In this document: positions 1-8,831 of the stretch, in pieces
Layout of the letters: each line of letters opens with the position of its first letter
How positions within the stretch are numbered: the first letter of the stretch is position 1
Source of the DNA: TMED14 sp002167805
GTDB taxonomy: Bacteria > Bacteroidota > Bacteroidia > Flavobacteriales > Schleiferiaceae
Reading direction: 5' to 3'
Assembly (NCBI GenBank): GCA_965655795.1
Contig: CBFHHY010000005.1
Coordinates: forward strand, 62,001 to 126,000
Length of the DNA: 64,000 bases
Made by a program: the position numbers and the translations under genes
Notes under the pieces: model-generated
Seen by the model: the letters and a program-made list of their open reading frames with translations, nothing else
What the model was told of the DNA's origin: nothing
The model's database searches: none

Positions 1-236
1 ATGATTTTTTGAGAGTAAAGGACTTGAGCATCTTCAATATTTTTTATTGAAATCTCTTCAGGTTTTATGGTTGTATCTGAAAAATAACCATAATGAAGCA
101 TATCATTACTCAACAGTTTTGAATAAAGATGAAGCTCAAGGTCATATGAAGACTTATCATACTTTTGGCTAGCCCTCTTGTAATTGTTTGCTCTCCACCA
201 ATTGATTGGGTTTAGAAAGTAGAAAATGCTCTTCAA
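1..236 (-). CDS. SAM-dependent methyltransferase, cyclopropane-fatty-acid-synthase-like (5' part only)
   Basis: The first 78 codons of a gene that runs off the left edge. The N-terminal text contains LLSNDMLHYGYF followed about 20 residues later by IEDAQVLYSQKI, the pattern seen just before the SAM-binding motif I in CFA-synthase-like methyltransferases (LHYGY..., AQ..Y..K). The catalytic Rossmann part is outside the window, so substrate is unknown. No in-frame ATG lies between the upstream stop and this block; the start proposed is a TTG at 236. It is divergent from the cysteine-rich peptide gene, sharing about 130 bp of upstream DNA. Family assignment is inferred from a short segment. Confidence 0.5.
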   Translation of the reverse strand, partial: MKSIFYFLNPINWWRANNYKRASQKYDKSSYDLELHLYSKLLSNDMLHYGYFSDTTIKPEEISIKNIEDAQVLYSQKI

Positions 237-365
237 AATCTTTATAATTTGAAGCTAAATTAGACTAAAAAAAGAAAGTTCTATTTAATCAATATGCCCG
301 TGTGGATAATATTCAAATAAGGATACTTTGTCCAATTCTGAAAAAATGTCCTTAAATTTGTCTCT

Positions 366-437
366 ATGGGATGTAATTGTGATAATTGTAATTGTGGTCA
401 GTCATGTTCATGTGGCTCTGATTGCTCTTGCTGCTAG
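366..437 (+). CDS. 23-residue cysteine-rich peptide, metallothionein-like
   Basis: A complete ATG-to-TAG frame of 24 codons, far below the usual gene-calling cutoff. Nine of 23 residues are cysteine, arranged as C-x-C-xx-C-x-C-xxx-C-x-C-xxx-C-x-CC, with only small or polar residues between (Gly, Asn, Asp, Ser, Gln). CxC and CC pairs at this density are typical of metal-thiolate peptides such as metallothioneins; that function is inferred. A TACTTTG element 36 bp upstream resembles the -7 box of Bacteroidetes promoters but is one base short. It converges on amt with 8 bp between the stop codons. An accidental frame with this composition is unlikely but cannot be excluded. Confidence 0.5.
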   Translation: MGCNCDNCNCGQSCSCGSDCSCC

Positions 438-445
438 TTAGTTGA

Positions 446-1753
446 TTAAAGGCTTTCATTGTGCTGGCTTTGATCGAGCCCAATGTTTTCATCTTCAGAA
501 TTTACTCTAATTGGACTGATCCAGTTTGTGAGTGTTAGAATCATCCATGTCATTATAAAGACATATATCGAAACTCCAACTAATGTTATAGATTCAGCAA
601 GAAATAAACGTGCTTCCCCAAAAAATAATCCTTGATTCTCAATTGCTGGGTTGATTTCCTTGCTCGCAAAGACACCCGTGAGAAGCATTCCGACTATTCC
701 GCCAATTCCATGACTTGGAAAAACATCAAGTGTGTCATCTATAGATGTCTTGCTTCGCCAAGTGATCATTAAGTTGCATGTAACTGCTGCACATATTCCA
801 ATTACCAAGGAGTGAGCAACGCTAACGAATCCTGCAGCGGGGGTTATTGCTACTAGGCCTACTACGGCTCCTATGCAGGCTCCCATGGCGCTGGGTTTTT
901 TCCCTCGAAAATTATCAAATAAAATATATGTAAGAGATGCTGCAGCGCTTGAGGTGGTAGTAGTTGCAAGTGCAATAACAGCCAACTCATTTGCGCCAAA
1001 AGCAGATCCTGAATTAAACCCAAACCAACCGAACCAAAGTAAACCAGTCCCAAGCATGACATAAGTTATTCTAGCTGGTTGATTTTTTTCTTTGGTTCTT
1101 CTCTTTAGAAAAATGGCACCTGCAAGAGCTGCAATTCCCGCACTCATATGCACAACTGTTCCACCAGCAAAATCAAGGACACCTGCTCTAGCAAGAATGC
1201 CATCGGGGTGCCAAGTGGCATGAGCAAGAGGGGAGTATATGAAGATGCTGAATAAAACGAGAAATAGAAGGTAAGATGTGAACTTTATCCGCTCAGCAAA
1301 CGCGCCGGTAATTAGAGCTGGGGTGATTATAGCAAACTTTAATTGGAATAAAGCAAATAATAAGAATGGAATCGTTGGCGCTAATTCAATAGGTGCGTGA
1401 TTAATTACATTATGAAATAAGAAATAACTTCTAGGGTCCCCAATAACACCTTGAAAACTATCACCAAAGGCAAGAGAAAACCCTATGAAAATCCACAGCA
1501 CGGTTATTACAGCCATGGACACAAAGCTTTGTAGCATAGTTGAGATTACATTTTTCTTTTGAACCATGCCACCATAAAAGAAAGCTAATCCAGGAGTCAT
1601 TATAAGCACAAGCGCTGTAGATACAAGAACCCAAGCTGTATCGCCATTATTATATGAATAATCGTCTCCAGTAATTAGGTTTGTGTCAACATATATTAGT
1701 GATATAAACGCTATCAGGACAAGAATAAAGAATGGCAGGTCTTTTTTGTACAT
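446..1753 (-). CDS. amt: Ammonium transporter (Amt/MEP/Rh family)
   Basis: A 435-residue inner-membrane channel that conducts NH3/NH4+ into the cell. The sequence has about 11 hydrophobic segments and the family signatures: TPGLAFFYGGMV near residue 53 (gate region), DFAGGTVVHMSAG near 194 carrying the first of the twin pore histidines (about H202), and FPSHGIGGIVG near 346 carrying the second. The first hydrophobic segment could serve as the cleavable signal common in bacterial Amt proteins. No PII (glnK) gene is adjacent in the window, although amt is often paired with one, so regulation by PII would have to come from elsewhere. Start ATG at 1753 is preceded by very AT-rich DNA. Confidence 0.95.
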   Translation of the reverse strand: MYKKDLPFFILVLIAFISLIYVDTNLITGDDYSYNNGDTAWVLVSTALVLIMTPGLAFFYGGMVQKKNVISTMLQSFVSMAVITVLWIFIGFSLAFGDSFQGVIGDPRSYFLFHNVINHAPIELAPTIPFLLFALFQLKFAIITPALITGAFAERIKFTSYLLFLVLFSIFIYSPLAHATWHPDGILARAGVLDFAGGTVVHMSAGIAALAGAIFLKRRTKEKNQPARITYVMLGTGLLWFGWFGFNSGSAFGANELAVIALATTTTSSAAASLTYILFDNFRGKKPSAMGACIGAVVGLVAITPAAGFVSVAHSLVIGICAAVTCNLMITWRSKTSIDDTLDVFPSHGIGGIVGMLLTGVFASKEINPAIENQGLFFGEARLFLAESITLVGVSIYVFIMTWMILTLTNWISPIRVNSEDENIGLDQSQHNESL

Positions 1754-1961
1754 TTTTTAATTATTTATACTAAAAATCTAAATATTTCTAATAAATAAAC
1801 ATAAAATGTTAAAAATTTTTAATTTTTGTTAAAAATTAATTATGTTATAAGATTTGGCACGGTGATCATTGAAGCCAAGAATAGATTTTTTAAATGAATT
1901 AACTTGGACCTAACTTAGATTATTATATTACTGCAATAATAACCGTAGAGAATTAATCTTT

Positions 1962-2210
1962 TTGGAAGTGAAGTTTACAATAGCTGAGATAGATAGAATT
2001 ATTGAAATGGCATGGGAGGATAGAACTCCGTTTGAGGCAATTGAGTTTCAGTTTGGTCTCAAAGAGAATGATGTAAGAAAAATCATGAGAGAAAACATGA
2101 AGGAATCTTCATTTAAAATGTGGAGAGAGAGGGTAAAAGGAAGAGCAACAAAGCATGGTAGGAATATTTCAGGGCTACGTTTTAAATCAAAGAATCAAAA
2201 GGGAATTTAA
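1962..2210 (+). CDS. DUF2805 / TIGR03643 family protein
   Basis: An 82-residue basic protein. The block IDRIIEMAWEDRTPFEAIEF followed by FGLKENDVRKIMR and SFKMWRERVKGRATKH is characteristic of the short DUF2805 (TIGR03643) proteins common in Bacteroidetes and Proteobacteria; the first half looks like a helix-turn-helix. No biochemical function is established for the family. The frame opens with TTG at 1962, which places the conserved block about nine residues in, as is usual for the family; there is no better upstream ATG. It stands alone between amt and the hydroxylase gene. Confidence 0.8.
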   Translation: MEVKFTIAEIDRIIEMAWEDRTPFEAIEFQFGLKENDVRKIMRENMKESSFKMWRERVKGRATKHGRNISGLRFKSKNQKGI

Positions 2211-2334
2211 TTCCGATATAATATCCATCTATTAGGTTTGGGATGAAATAAATCAAGATTTATTAAAACTTCATATTATCAATACGTTAATTATTGATTC
2301 TTACTAATTTTTTGATTTCATTTTTCCTAACATT

Positions 2335-3402
2335 GTGTCAAGTTATATTATTTATTTACTTAGAAAAATGACACTCGGTTTTATTTATGTAATTGTTCCT
2401 TTAGGGTTAGTCTTTTTTGCTTTAGAGCTTTATTTTATTTATCAGAAGAAGACTAAAGTCACATTAGATCAAACAGCATTAAATATTTCACTGGGCTTTT
2501 TTGATCGATTGGTAGGCTTATACTTGACTGAAAAGAGCCTTACTATTCTTTCCGGAGCTCTAAGCTATTCAGTTCTAGATGTTTTTCCCTCGAATCTATG
2601 GGTCTTCATTTTAACTTTTATCGCGATAGATTTCGTTTGGTATGTATTTCATGTTTTGGGGCATCGAATCTCCCTTGTTTGGGGTATGCATTTAGTCCAT
2701 CATCAGAGTGATGAATATAATTTGAGTGTAAATTTCGCCCTAAGTCCTCTTGGGTTTTTGATGAGAACTTTCATGTACTCAAGTCTAATAATTATTGGCT
2801 TTCCTATGGAATTTGTAATAATGTCAATCTATCTAAATGCTTTTTATCAATTTTATCTGCATACTGAATTTATAACCTCAATACCGTTCCTTGAAAAAAT
2901 ATTTGTTATGCCGGACCATCACAAAGTACACCATGGCAGTAATTCGGAATATTTAGATCGAAATTATGGCGGTGTATTTATAATTTGGGACAAGATTTTT
3001 AAAACTTATGCTCCTTTGAATAAAAAACCCCAGTATGGTATAACCACTCCAATCCCTCATAAGGATTTTATGAATATTCAACTTTTTTATTACAAGAAGT
3101 TAATTGATAATTTCAGGATGTTTGGCCTCAAGAGGGGAGTCCAATTACTTTTTCTAGGACCGGAACACCAGACCCCAGACATACCGACGAGTATTCCGAT
3201 AAAGTCAAAAATCACTCTATCCAAAGTCATCATTGGTATTGTTATTTACGTTTCAAGCTACTTAATGCTGGTTCGATCAACAGAATTTTTAACAATGGTA
3301 ATAATATGTATAGTAAACCTTGTTGCCATTTTGATTGTCAATGGAATTTCCATTGAACAAACATTTCACAGGGATATTGAGCAGATTAAGAAAAGATTCT
3401 GA
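2335..3402 (+). CDS. Fatty acid hydroxylase / sterol desaturase superfamily membrane protein
   Basis: A 355-residue integral membrane protein with the histidine clusters that bind a di-iron centre in this superfamily: FHVLGHR (HxxxH) near residue 106, HLVHHQ (HxxHH) near 121, and PDHHKVHHG about 80 residues later. Hydrophobic segments lie on both sides of the first clusters and again at the C-terminus. The likely reaction is O2-dependent hydroxylation or desaturation of a lipid; the substrate cannot be read from sequence. The longest frame starts at GTG 2335; an ATG 33 bp downstream (MTLGFIYV) is an alternative start. No operon partner. Confidence 0.85.
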   Translation: MSSYIIYLLRKMTLGFIYVIVPLGLVFFALELYFIYQKKTKVTLDQTALNISLGFFDRLVGLYLTEKSLTILSGALSYSVLDVFPSNLWVFILTFIAIDFVWYVFHVLGHRISLVWGMHLVHHQSDEYNLSVNFALSPLGFLMRTFMYSSLIIIGFPMEFVIMSIYLNAFYQFYLHTEFITSIPFLEKIFVMPDHHKVHHGSNSEYLDRNYGGVFIIWDKIFKTYAPLNKKPQYGITTPIPHKDFMNIQLFYYKKLIDNFRMFGLKRGVQLLFLGPEHQTPDIPTSIPIKSKITLSKVIIGIVIYVSSYLMLVRSTEFLTMVIICIVNLVAILIVNGISIEQTFHRDIEQIKKRF

Positions 3403-3435
3403 GATTAATTATACCGTTTGTTACTAGCAATTTTT

Positions 3436-4119
3436 TTACAAGGACCTAAGTTCAAAATTACAAAGGGTAGTTTGACTTTTTGTTCCATTGATATCAAAGG
3501 GGCCCGTGCTACCGAATCCTGCATTCATTCTAAAATTATATCTTCTTAAATTTTCGGATTCCATTCCAATTCGGTTTCTTTTTCGAACAGATTTGATTAT
3601 CATATTTTTTTCATCATTTGGAACAAAGTCTGTCCATCCTGTGGGTGCATAATACTGGAGTCGCTTGCCCATTTGAGGAACTTCAACATCCAAAAAACGA
3701 TACTCATATGTTGTGGGAACTTGTTCGAAAACCAAACTATTTATGCCGTTTTCAGTCTTGAATTCATAGGTCTCATTTGGGTCATTTATCCATGATCCAA
3801 TATTAACACCATTAGAGCCTAAAAGCTCTATGACCTTTTGTTTTATAACGTCTCTGTCTGGCGAGCTTCTATCCACAAAGTCTGTGGAAGGCATTCTCTG
3901 GTTATTTTCATCGAGTTCATACTGAACTAGTGTCATTTCCTCTAAAAAAATTAGGTCGGTAATAGAATCTATAGAAAAGACAACATCTGTGGAAATAGTT
4001 TCTGTGTATTGCGCATGAGATGACCATCTTCCATAGAAAGCATCTTCAGACAAATTATTCAAATTGTTTGAGCATTGAATAAAAATGGAGGCTAAGATTA
4101 TAAGGGATGTTTTTTTCAA
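3436..4119 (-). CDS. Hypothetical lipoprotein
   Basis: A 227-residue protein beginning with a lipoprotein signal (MKKTSLIILASIFIQCSNN; lipobox cysteine at residue 16). The mature part is hydrophilic and acidic, with no motif I recognise. Its 3' end converges on the hydroxylase gene with 33 bp between. It is probably anchored in the periplasm or outer membrane; no further function is supported. Confidence 0.7.
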   Translation of the reverse strand: MKKTSLIILASIFIQCSNNLNNLSEDAFYGRWSSHAQYTETISTDVVFSIDSITDLIFLEEMTLVQYELDENNQRMPSTDFVDRSSPDRDVIKQKVIELLGSNGVNIGSWINDPNETYEFKTENGINSLVFEQVPTTYEYRFLDVEVPQMGKRLQYYAPTGWTDFVPNDEKNMIIKSVRKRNRIGMESENLRRYNFRMNAGFGSTGPFDINGTKSQTTLCNFELRSL

Positions 4120-4207
4120 AATATTTTTTTTAATTCCCTGCGATTATATCAAGTACCATACCTAAATTTGTTACTGATTATTTAGAGTTCATCTTAAGAA
4201 CAGATCT

Positions 4208-4519
4208 TTGTTGAGAATAGCTTTCTTTTTTATTGCCTCGGTCTCATTCCTCTTTAGAGTTGTAGAGCCATCAATTCACCTTCTTCACCATCATCACGAA
4301 GAGAGCGAGGTTTGCGATGATCTAGATGTTCATTTTCATGAGAAAGAAGAAGAGTGTGAATGGTCTGATGCCAGTATTTTAGTTCTGGATTGGAAAAACT
4401 CTACTCCTGAATTACCCACATTAGCTTTTATTGATCTTGAGTTTAGAGTATTTGGCAATGATCATTTTAAAAGTATAAATACTCATTACTTCCTAAGGGG
4501 TCCGCCAGTTATTTCATAA
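4208..4519 (+). CDS. Small His/Asp/Glu-rich secreted protein, probably metal-related
   Basis: A 103-residue protein with an N-terminal hydrophobic segment (signal peptide or membrane anchor) followed by a strongly metal-binding stretch: LLHHHHEESEVCDD and then DVHFHEKEEECEW. The rest has no recognised domain. It lies 145 bp upstream of a TonB-dependent receptor whose predicted outer loops are also His/Asp/Glu-rich, which suggests a shared role in uptake or sensing of a divalent metal, most likely zinc. The start is TTG (4208 or the adjacent 4211). Metal specificity is inferred from composition and neighbour only. Confidence 0.65.
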   Translation: MLRIAFFFIASVSFLFRVVEPSIHLLHHHHEESEVCDDLDVHFHEKEEECEWSDASILVLDWKNSTPELPTLAFIDLEFRVFGNDHFKSINTHYFLRGPPVIS

Positions 4520-4664
4520 TTTTTTATCAGTTCTTTTTTGCTTCTGAGTATAAATTTCTCAGAGGTGTACTTCATACTATGCATTTTTAGATTCATAAAA
4601 CTATTAATGCCTGTAAGAACTCATTTCAATAAATTAATAACTATTATTTCAAAACTTTTTTAAA

Positions 4665-6623
4665 ATGAAAAAATTCATTTGGATGATGTTACTTCCAATA
4701 TCATTATTGGGTCAAGTAGACACATCAAAAACATATTTTATCGAACTAGGTGAGGCCTCAGTTGAAGGCATTTCACATAATCCTAATTTTTTTAGCACAA
4801 ACATTCTTGCTGTCCCGGTAAAGCAAATATCTGATCAAGGACCAACAGCACTAAACAACCTTACTCGTCAATCTCCGAGTCTTCAGCTTATGAGTGTGGG
4901 AGATCATACGGTCAAACCAGTAATTAGAGGTCTCGGCGGTTACAGAGCTGTGACTGCTTATCAGGGTTGGAGATATGATAATTTACAAGGGGCAGTTGAT
5001 CACGGACTCGATTTTCCTCTACTCGGGATTGATCATATAGAAATCCTTTCTGGTCCGAATAGTTTAGCTTTGGGAACCGATGCGATGGCAGGTGTCCTTT
5101 ACTTTTCAGATGTAAGGCCTTTAGAGTCTGGCAATTCAAATAGCATCAATTTATTTGGAGGTACCAATGGATCTCCTTTGAGTGCTCAATATGATTATCA
5201 TAAATCAGGAAACGGAGTTTATTATGCTGGCGGCTATTTTGCTGCAAACCCTGAGTATATTGATGGAAATGGAGATACTGTTCATGGATCTCATAGCCAA
5301 ACAGCCTCAGTTAGGGTTCTATCCAAGTTCAAAACAGGAGAATCCAATCATAGATTAAAAACTTCTTTGGTAGTGCGAACTTTGGGTATGCCTGAAGGTG
5401 GTCATGATCACGAAGATGAGCCAGGTGATGAGCCGGGTCACGAAGAGGAGGAGCACGGAGACCAGCAACTCAGAAACGTCAACATCTCATGGGAATCGGA
5501 TAGAAAGCTAGGTAGTTGGGTTTTAAGAAATGTCACTGGTTTTCAATCGACGTCTCGCGCAGAGTTTGATGAGCATCATGAAGATGAGCCAGGAGAAGAG
5601 CCTGGTCATGAGGAAGAGGGGCCTCACATCGGATTTAATTTAATCAGTGCTACGCAAACAACTTCGATACAAAAAGTTATATCTGATAACGGTTTATTAA
5701 CCCTTGGGGCTCAACAGCAATTTAGGTCTTTACAGAATATGGCGGATGCTGAGGAAATATTGTATCCAAATAAAAATCAGTTTCAATCAGCTTTATTTGC
5801 TCATATCAGCAGAACAAGAGGAAAAAATATGACTTCTGCAGGCCTAAGAGGGGAGACTGGTAGCTTCTCTGGCGCCTCATTTCTGTTAAATTGGGTGCAT
5901 TCTTTAAGCAAGAACTTAAATGTACAATCTCGAATTTCTTATGGAACTCGTGGAGCACAACTTGAAGAGCGATTTGCATACGGTACTCATATTGGCGCAG
6001 GACGCTTTGAGGTTGGAGATTCAAATTTAACCACTGAAAGACTTCTTAATGGCGAAATAAACATAGGTTACAACAGTAATAAGTTTAACCTTCAAGTTGG
6101 TGCCTATTATCAGTTTTATAATGACTTTATCCATACCAGCCCTAGCGATTCTAGTGGGGAATGGAGGTTTTATTATACTCAAAAGGATGCTTTACTCTAC
6201 GGGCTAGAAGGAAGATTGGGCTGGAACCCAACTGATCGTATCCACTTCCATAGTGTAGCGTCACTCACAATTGCTAATGACTTTGATGGTAATGCATTGC
6301 CATTTATTGCTCCGGGTAAAGTGTCAAGTCATTTATTATTTGAAATTATCCCAAAAAAGTTTCACGCAGAGATCAATTATGATTTCTTTGCAGAGCAGTC
6401 GAGACTTTCTCCAACAGAGGCTAATTTTCTTGAAGGAACAACGCCTTCTTATGGCTTGTGGTCAGCATCTTTAACGGGCGAGATTTCTACAAATTTCTCA
6501 TGGAATATTCAAATTTTAAATGCTACAGATGTGGCTTACGCTCACCATCTTTCTCTGGCGAGAGCATTAGATATAAATCAAGCGGGTAGGCAGATTCGTG
6601 GTGGACTAAGCCTTAAGTTTTAA
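4665..6623 (+). CDS. TonB-dependent outer-membrane receptor, probable zinc/metal importer
   Basis: A 652-residue outer-membrane receptor: signal peptide (ending LLGQVD), an N-terminal plug with SNILAVPVKQISDQGPTALN-like text and the plug motif VIRGLGGYR near 87, GVLYFSDV near 145, then a beta-barrel ending in an aromatic residue (GLSLKF). Two insertions, at roughly residues 245-268 and 301-320, are unusually rich in His, Asp and Glu and share the motif DEPGxEPGHEEE. Similar histidine-rich extracellular loops occur in zinc receptors such as ZnuD, so zinc uptake is the likeliest role. There is no carboxypeptidase-like extension or SusD partner, so it is not a SusC-type glycan transporter. A strong terminator follows. 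Confidence 0.88.
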   Translation: MKKFIWMMLLPISLLGQVDTSKTYFIELGEASVEGISHNPNFFSTNILAVPVKQISDQGPTALNNLTRQSPSLQLMSVGDHTVKPVIRGLGGYRAVTAYQGWRYDNLQGAVDHGLDFPLLGIDHIEILSGPNSLALGTDAMAGVLYFSDVRPLESGNSNSINLFGGTNGSPLSAQYDYHKSGNGVYYAGGYFAANPEYIDGNGDTVHGSHSQTASVRVLSKFKTGESNHRLKTSLVVRTLGMPEGGHDHEDEPGDEPGHEEEEHGDQQLRNVNISWESDRKLGSWVLRNVTGFQSTSRAEFDEHHEDEPGEEPGHEEEGPHIGFNLISATQTTSIQKVISDNGLLTLGAQQQFRSLQNMADAEEILYPNKNQFQSALFAHISRTRGKNMTSAGLRGETGSFSGASFLLNWVHSLSKNLNVQSRISYGTRGAQLEERFAYGTHIGAGRFEVGDSNLTTERLLNGEINIGYNSNKFNLQVGAYYQFYNDFIHTSPSDSSGEWRFYYTQKDALLYGLEGRLGWNPTDRIHFHSVASLTIANDFDGNALPFIAPGKVSSHLLFEIIPKKFHAEINYDFFAEQSRLSPTEANFLEGTTPSYGLWSASLTGEISTNFSWNIQILNATDVAYAHHLSLARALDINQAGRQIRGGLSLKF

Positions 6624-6659
6624 CTTATATTATTAGAACGATTCATAACTGTGTTAAGG

Positions 6660-6684
6660 GCCTTGCTAAAGCAAGGCTCTTTTC
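6660..6684 (+). terminator. Rho-independent terminator after the TonB receptor gene
   Basis: A perfect 7-bp GC-rich stem (GCCTTGC / GCAAGGC) with a 4-base loop, followed by TCTTTTC, 36 bp after the receptor stop codon. It separates the receptor from the DCC-family gene. Confidence 0.75.
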
Positions 6685-6754
6685 ATTTTTAAAGAGATAT
6701 TTCAATTAAAGAGTCTAACCCTCTTTATATTTGACTATAGTTAGCCTCTAAGGA

Positions 6755-7114
6755 ATGAAGATTATATACATCGACGGACATTGTAATCTCTGTAATGGTT
6801 TAATTAAATACGTATATCAAAGAAGGCCGGATATATTTCGCTATGGTAAGACAAGTCTAGATAATAACCTAGAGTATATTCTTTACAGTCGAGATGGAGA
6901 GATATTTAAGGCTGAAAAAGCCGTTTTAATGATTGGAAGGGATATGGGAGGCCTGGAAAAAGGAATTTCTCAGATTTTGAGCTTAATTCCTAACATTATT
7001 ATAAGAAAGATTTACTTTTTTATTTCTCGTAATCGTTACAAAATATTTGGTAAAAAAAATATTTGTGAGATAAGTGATGATATTCCAAAAGATCAACAGG
7101 TAGGGGATTTATAG
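6755..7114 (+). CDS. DCC-family (DUF393) thiol-disulfide oxidoreductase-like protein
   Basis: A 119-residue protein opening with YIDGHCNLCNG, the DGxCxxC signature of the DUF393/DCC family; the CxxC cysteines are residues 10 and 13. Family members are predicted thioredoxin-fold redox proteins; the exact substrate is unknown. The C-terminal half is basic and partly hydrophobic. It follows the receptor after a terminator, so it is probably transcribed separately. Confidence 0.8.
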   Translation: MKIIYIDGHCNLCNGLIKYVYQRRPDIFRYGKTSLDNNLEYILYSRDGEIFKAEKAVLMIGRDMGGLEKGISQILSLIPNIIIRKIYFFISRNRYKIFGKKNICEISDDIPKDQQVGDL

Positions 7115-7148
7115 CATTTTTCTTAAACTCCGATATTTTTAATAATAA

Positions 7149-8285
7149 TTATTCTTTTACGATTTTTATTACACTTTCTCGAGTACGAAAAATATAGAGT
7201 CCTGATTTCAAATTACTTAAATTAAGACTTTCTGAACTTAAATTCCCTTTGTATACTAGTTTTCCAAAGTCAGTATATATTTTATATTCCTCTCCAAGAT
7301 GGTCGTTAAACTGGATTTGAATATCGTCCTTAAAAGGATTCGGAAATATTGCCAAATCAGTAGGGTATGAGGTTAACTCATTTTCGCTAACACTGGTGCA
7401 CCCAATTCGTCCATTTAAATCAAATTTGGATACAAAATTCCATATCTCATTAGTTGAATTAATATCCATATTTCCCCAGGACCCTGGCCAGTCATGGTTC
7501 CCGCCAAGAACTTTAAGGTGCTCAACATAAATACAGCCATTAGAATTTTTCCATGAGTGTCTCTCAACAGTGCTTCCATCAGAAGGGTCAATGTTCGGCA
7601 ATTGAGTAATTAATGGAGTTGTATCACAAATATTATTATTGGCCCAATAATTATGAACATCGTTGGCAGAGACATAATATTGAATTCCTCCAAAAGAAAT
7701 CCCATTATATGCGTCATTTGTTCCAATAATAGTCATAACTCCAGTTGGTTTGGTGGGCGAACAATTATTTATTTGATTGGTTTGCATAGTTCGGCCAACA
7801 GCAGCAATTGCCGCAATTTTATGATTGAGCCTACAGCCAAGCTCATAGGCAAACTCTCCACCAAGAGAATATCCGCATGCATAAATTCGGTTTGAATCAA
7901 TTGGGTAATCTGCAGAAATAGAATCAATAAGAGCGCTTATAAAGTATATATCATCAATTGTTGATGGATCTTTATGTAGCCAATTTTTTGAGCCACCGTC
8001 ATTGGGGTCAGGTAAGGCTTGAGGGTATAATGCAATAAAATTCGCTGTGTCAGCGAGAGCACTCATGTCTGAAATGGAAATCTGATCTAGTCTAGTCCCA
8101 TTTCCTGCATGGAAATTAAAAACTAAGGGAATATCTGTCGATGTACTTACACTAGTAGGAACATAAATACTGTAAACTCTTGTTTGACCGGCATATTGAA
8201 TTGAACGTGTTAAATAGTTTTGAGCTTTTAAATTTGAAATACACCAAATTAGTATACTTAAAGTCAAGAAAAATTTGGTTCTCAT
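7149..8285 (-). CDS. Secreted PHB-depolymerase/feruloyl-esterase-like hydrolase with T9SS sorting domain
   Basis: A 378-residue secreted alpha/beta hydrolase. After a signal peptide (cleavage near LKAQN) comes an LpqC/PHB-depolymerase-type esterase domain: oxyanion region PLVFNFHAGNGT, nucleophile elbow GYSLGGEFAYELG near residue 140, and a late catalytic His in GGNHDWPG. The last ~75 residues (YPTDLAIFPNPFKDDI to the end) form a type A T9SS C-terminal sorting domain, so the enzyme should be exported to the cell surface by the type IX system. The natural ester substrate is not evident. Confidence 0.88.
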   Translation of the reverse strand: MRTKFFLTLSILIWCISNLKAQNYLTRSIQYAGQTRVYSIYVPTSVSTSTDIPLVFNFHAGNGTRLDQISISDMSALADTANFIALYPQALPDPNDGGSKNWLHKDPSTIDDIYFISALIDSISADYPIDSNRIYACGYSLGGEFAYELGCRLNHKIAAIAAVGRTMQTNQINNCSPTKPTGVMTIIGTNDAYNGISFGGIQYYVSANDVHNYWANNNICDTTPLITQLPNIDPSDGSTVERHSWKNSNGCIYVEHLKVLGGNHDWPGSWGNMDINSTNEIWNFVSKFDLNGRIGCTSVSENELTSYPTDLAIFPNPFKDDIQIQFNDHLGEEYKIYTDFGKLVYKGNLSSESLNLSNLKSGLYIFRTRESVIKIVKE

Positions 8286-8355
8286 AATAATTCAGCTTTC
8301 GGATAAGAATTAATTGGATTCATAATAGAAGATTAAGAAATAAGAACTAGAAAAA

Positions 8356-8790
8356 CTATGAGCGATAATTACCTGAACCAAAAGCTTCTCCAATTCCTGT
8401 TTGGCAAAACTGCCTTAAGCTTTCTAAATATTTACCAGAACTAAAATTCATATTTGCATAGGAATCATCCATTTCTTCAAACCCCTCGTATGTGTATCGA
8501 ACTCGGGTTTTGTCCTCATTGCTGTCCAAATCATATTTAAAGATGTGCCCTACATTATCCCAGGGAGATTTAACACATTTCATATGTATGGACGTCCCTT
8601 CCTCAAAATGAATTATTTCAAATTCAAATGAAGCGAGATTTTGAAATTCAAATGATACTATTTCTTTTAGTTGAAATTTACCCCTTACAATTGTTGTATA
8701 CCATTGGGAAAGTTTACTCGGTTCCGTTAATGCACTAAAAACCTCTTTAATGGGTGCGTTTATATGAAATAAATGTTTTATTGCAGGCAT
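8356..8790 (-). CDS. SRPBCC / AHSA1-like domain protein
   Basis: A 144-residue single-domain protein. The opening FHINAPIKEVFSALTEPSKL and WYTT are typical of the SRPBCC (START-like, AHSA1) ligand-binding fold, and RVRYTYEGFEEMDDSY fits the later beta-strands. Such proteins bind small hydrophobic ligands or act as accessory factors. It is the first of two paralogous-fold genes in this stretch (see the SRPBCC gene at 10277-10810). No operon partner is certain. Confidence 0.8.
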   Translation of the reverse strand: MPAIKHLFHINAPIKEVFSALTEPSKLSQWYTTIVRGKFQLKEIVSFEFQNLASFEFEIIHFEEGTSIHMKCVKSPWDNVGHIFKYDLDSNEDKTRVRYTYEGFEEMDDSYANMNFSSGKYLESLRQFCQTGIGEAFGSGNYRS

Positions 8791-8831
8791 GATTTCGTTA
8801 AATTTAGAAGGTAAATATACTCTACTTTAAA

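Noticed and set aside
873..1064. 63-residue frame on the + strand opposite amt
   Set aside because: It lies wholly inside the well-supported ammonium transporter gene and has no protein-like features.
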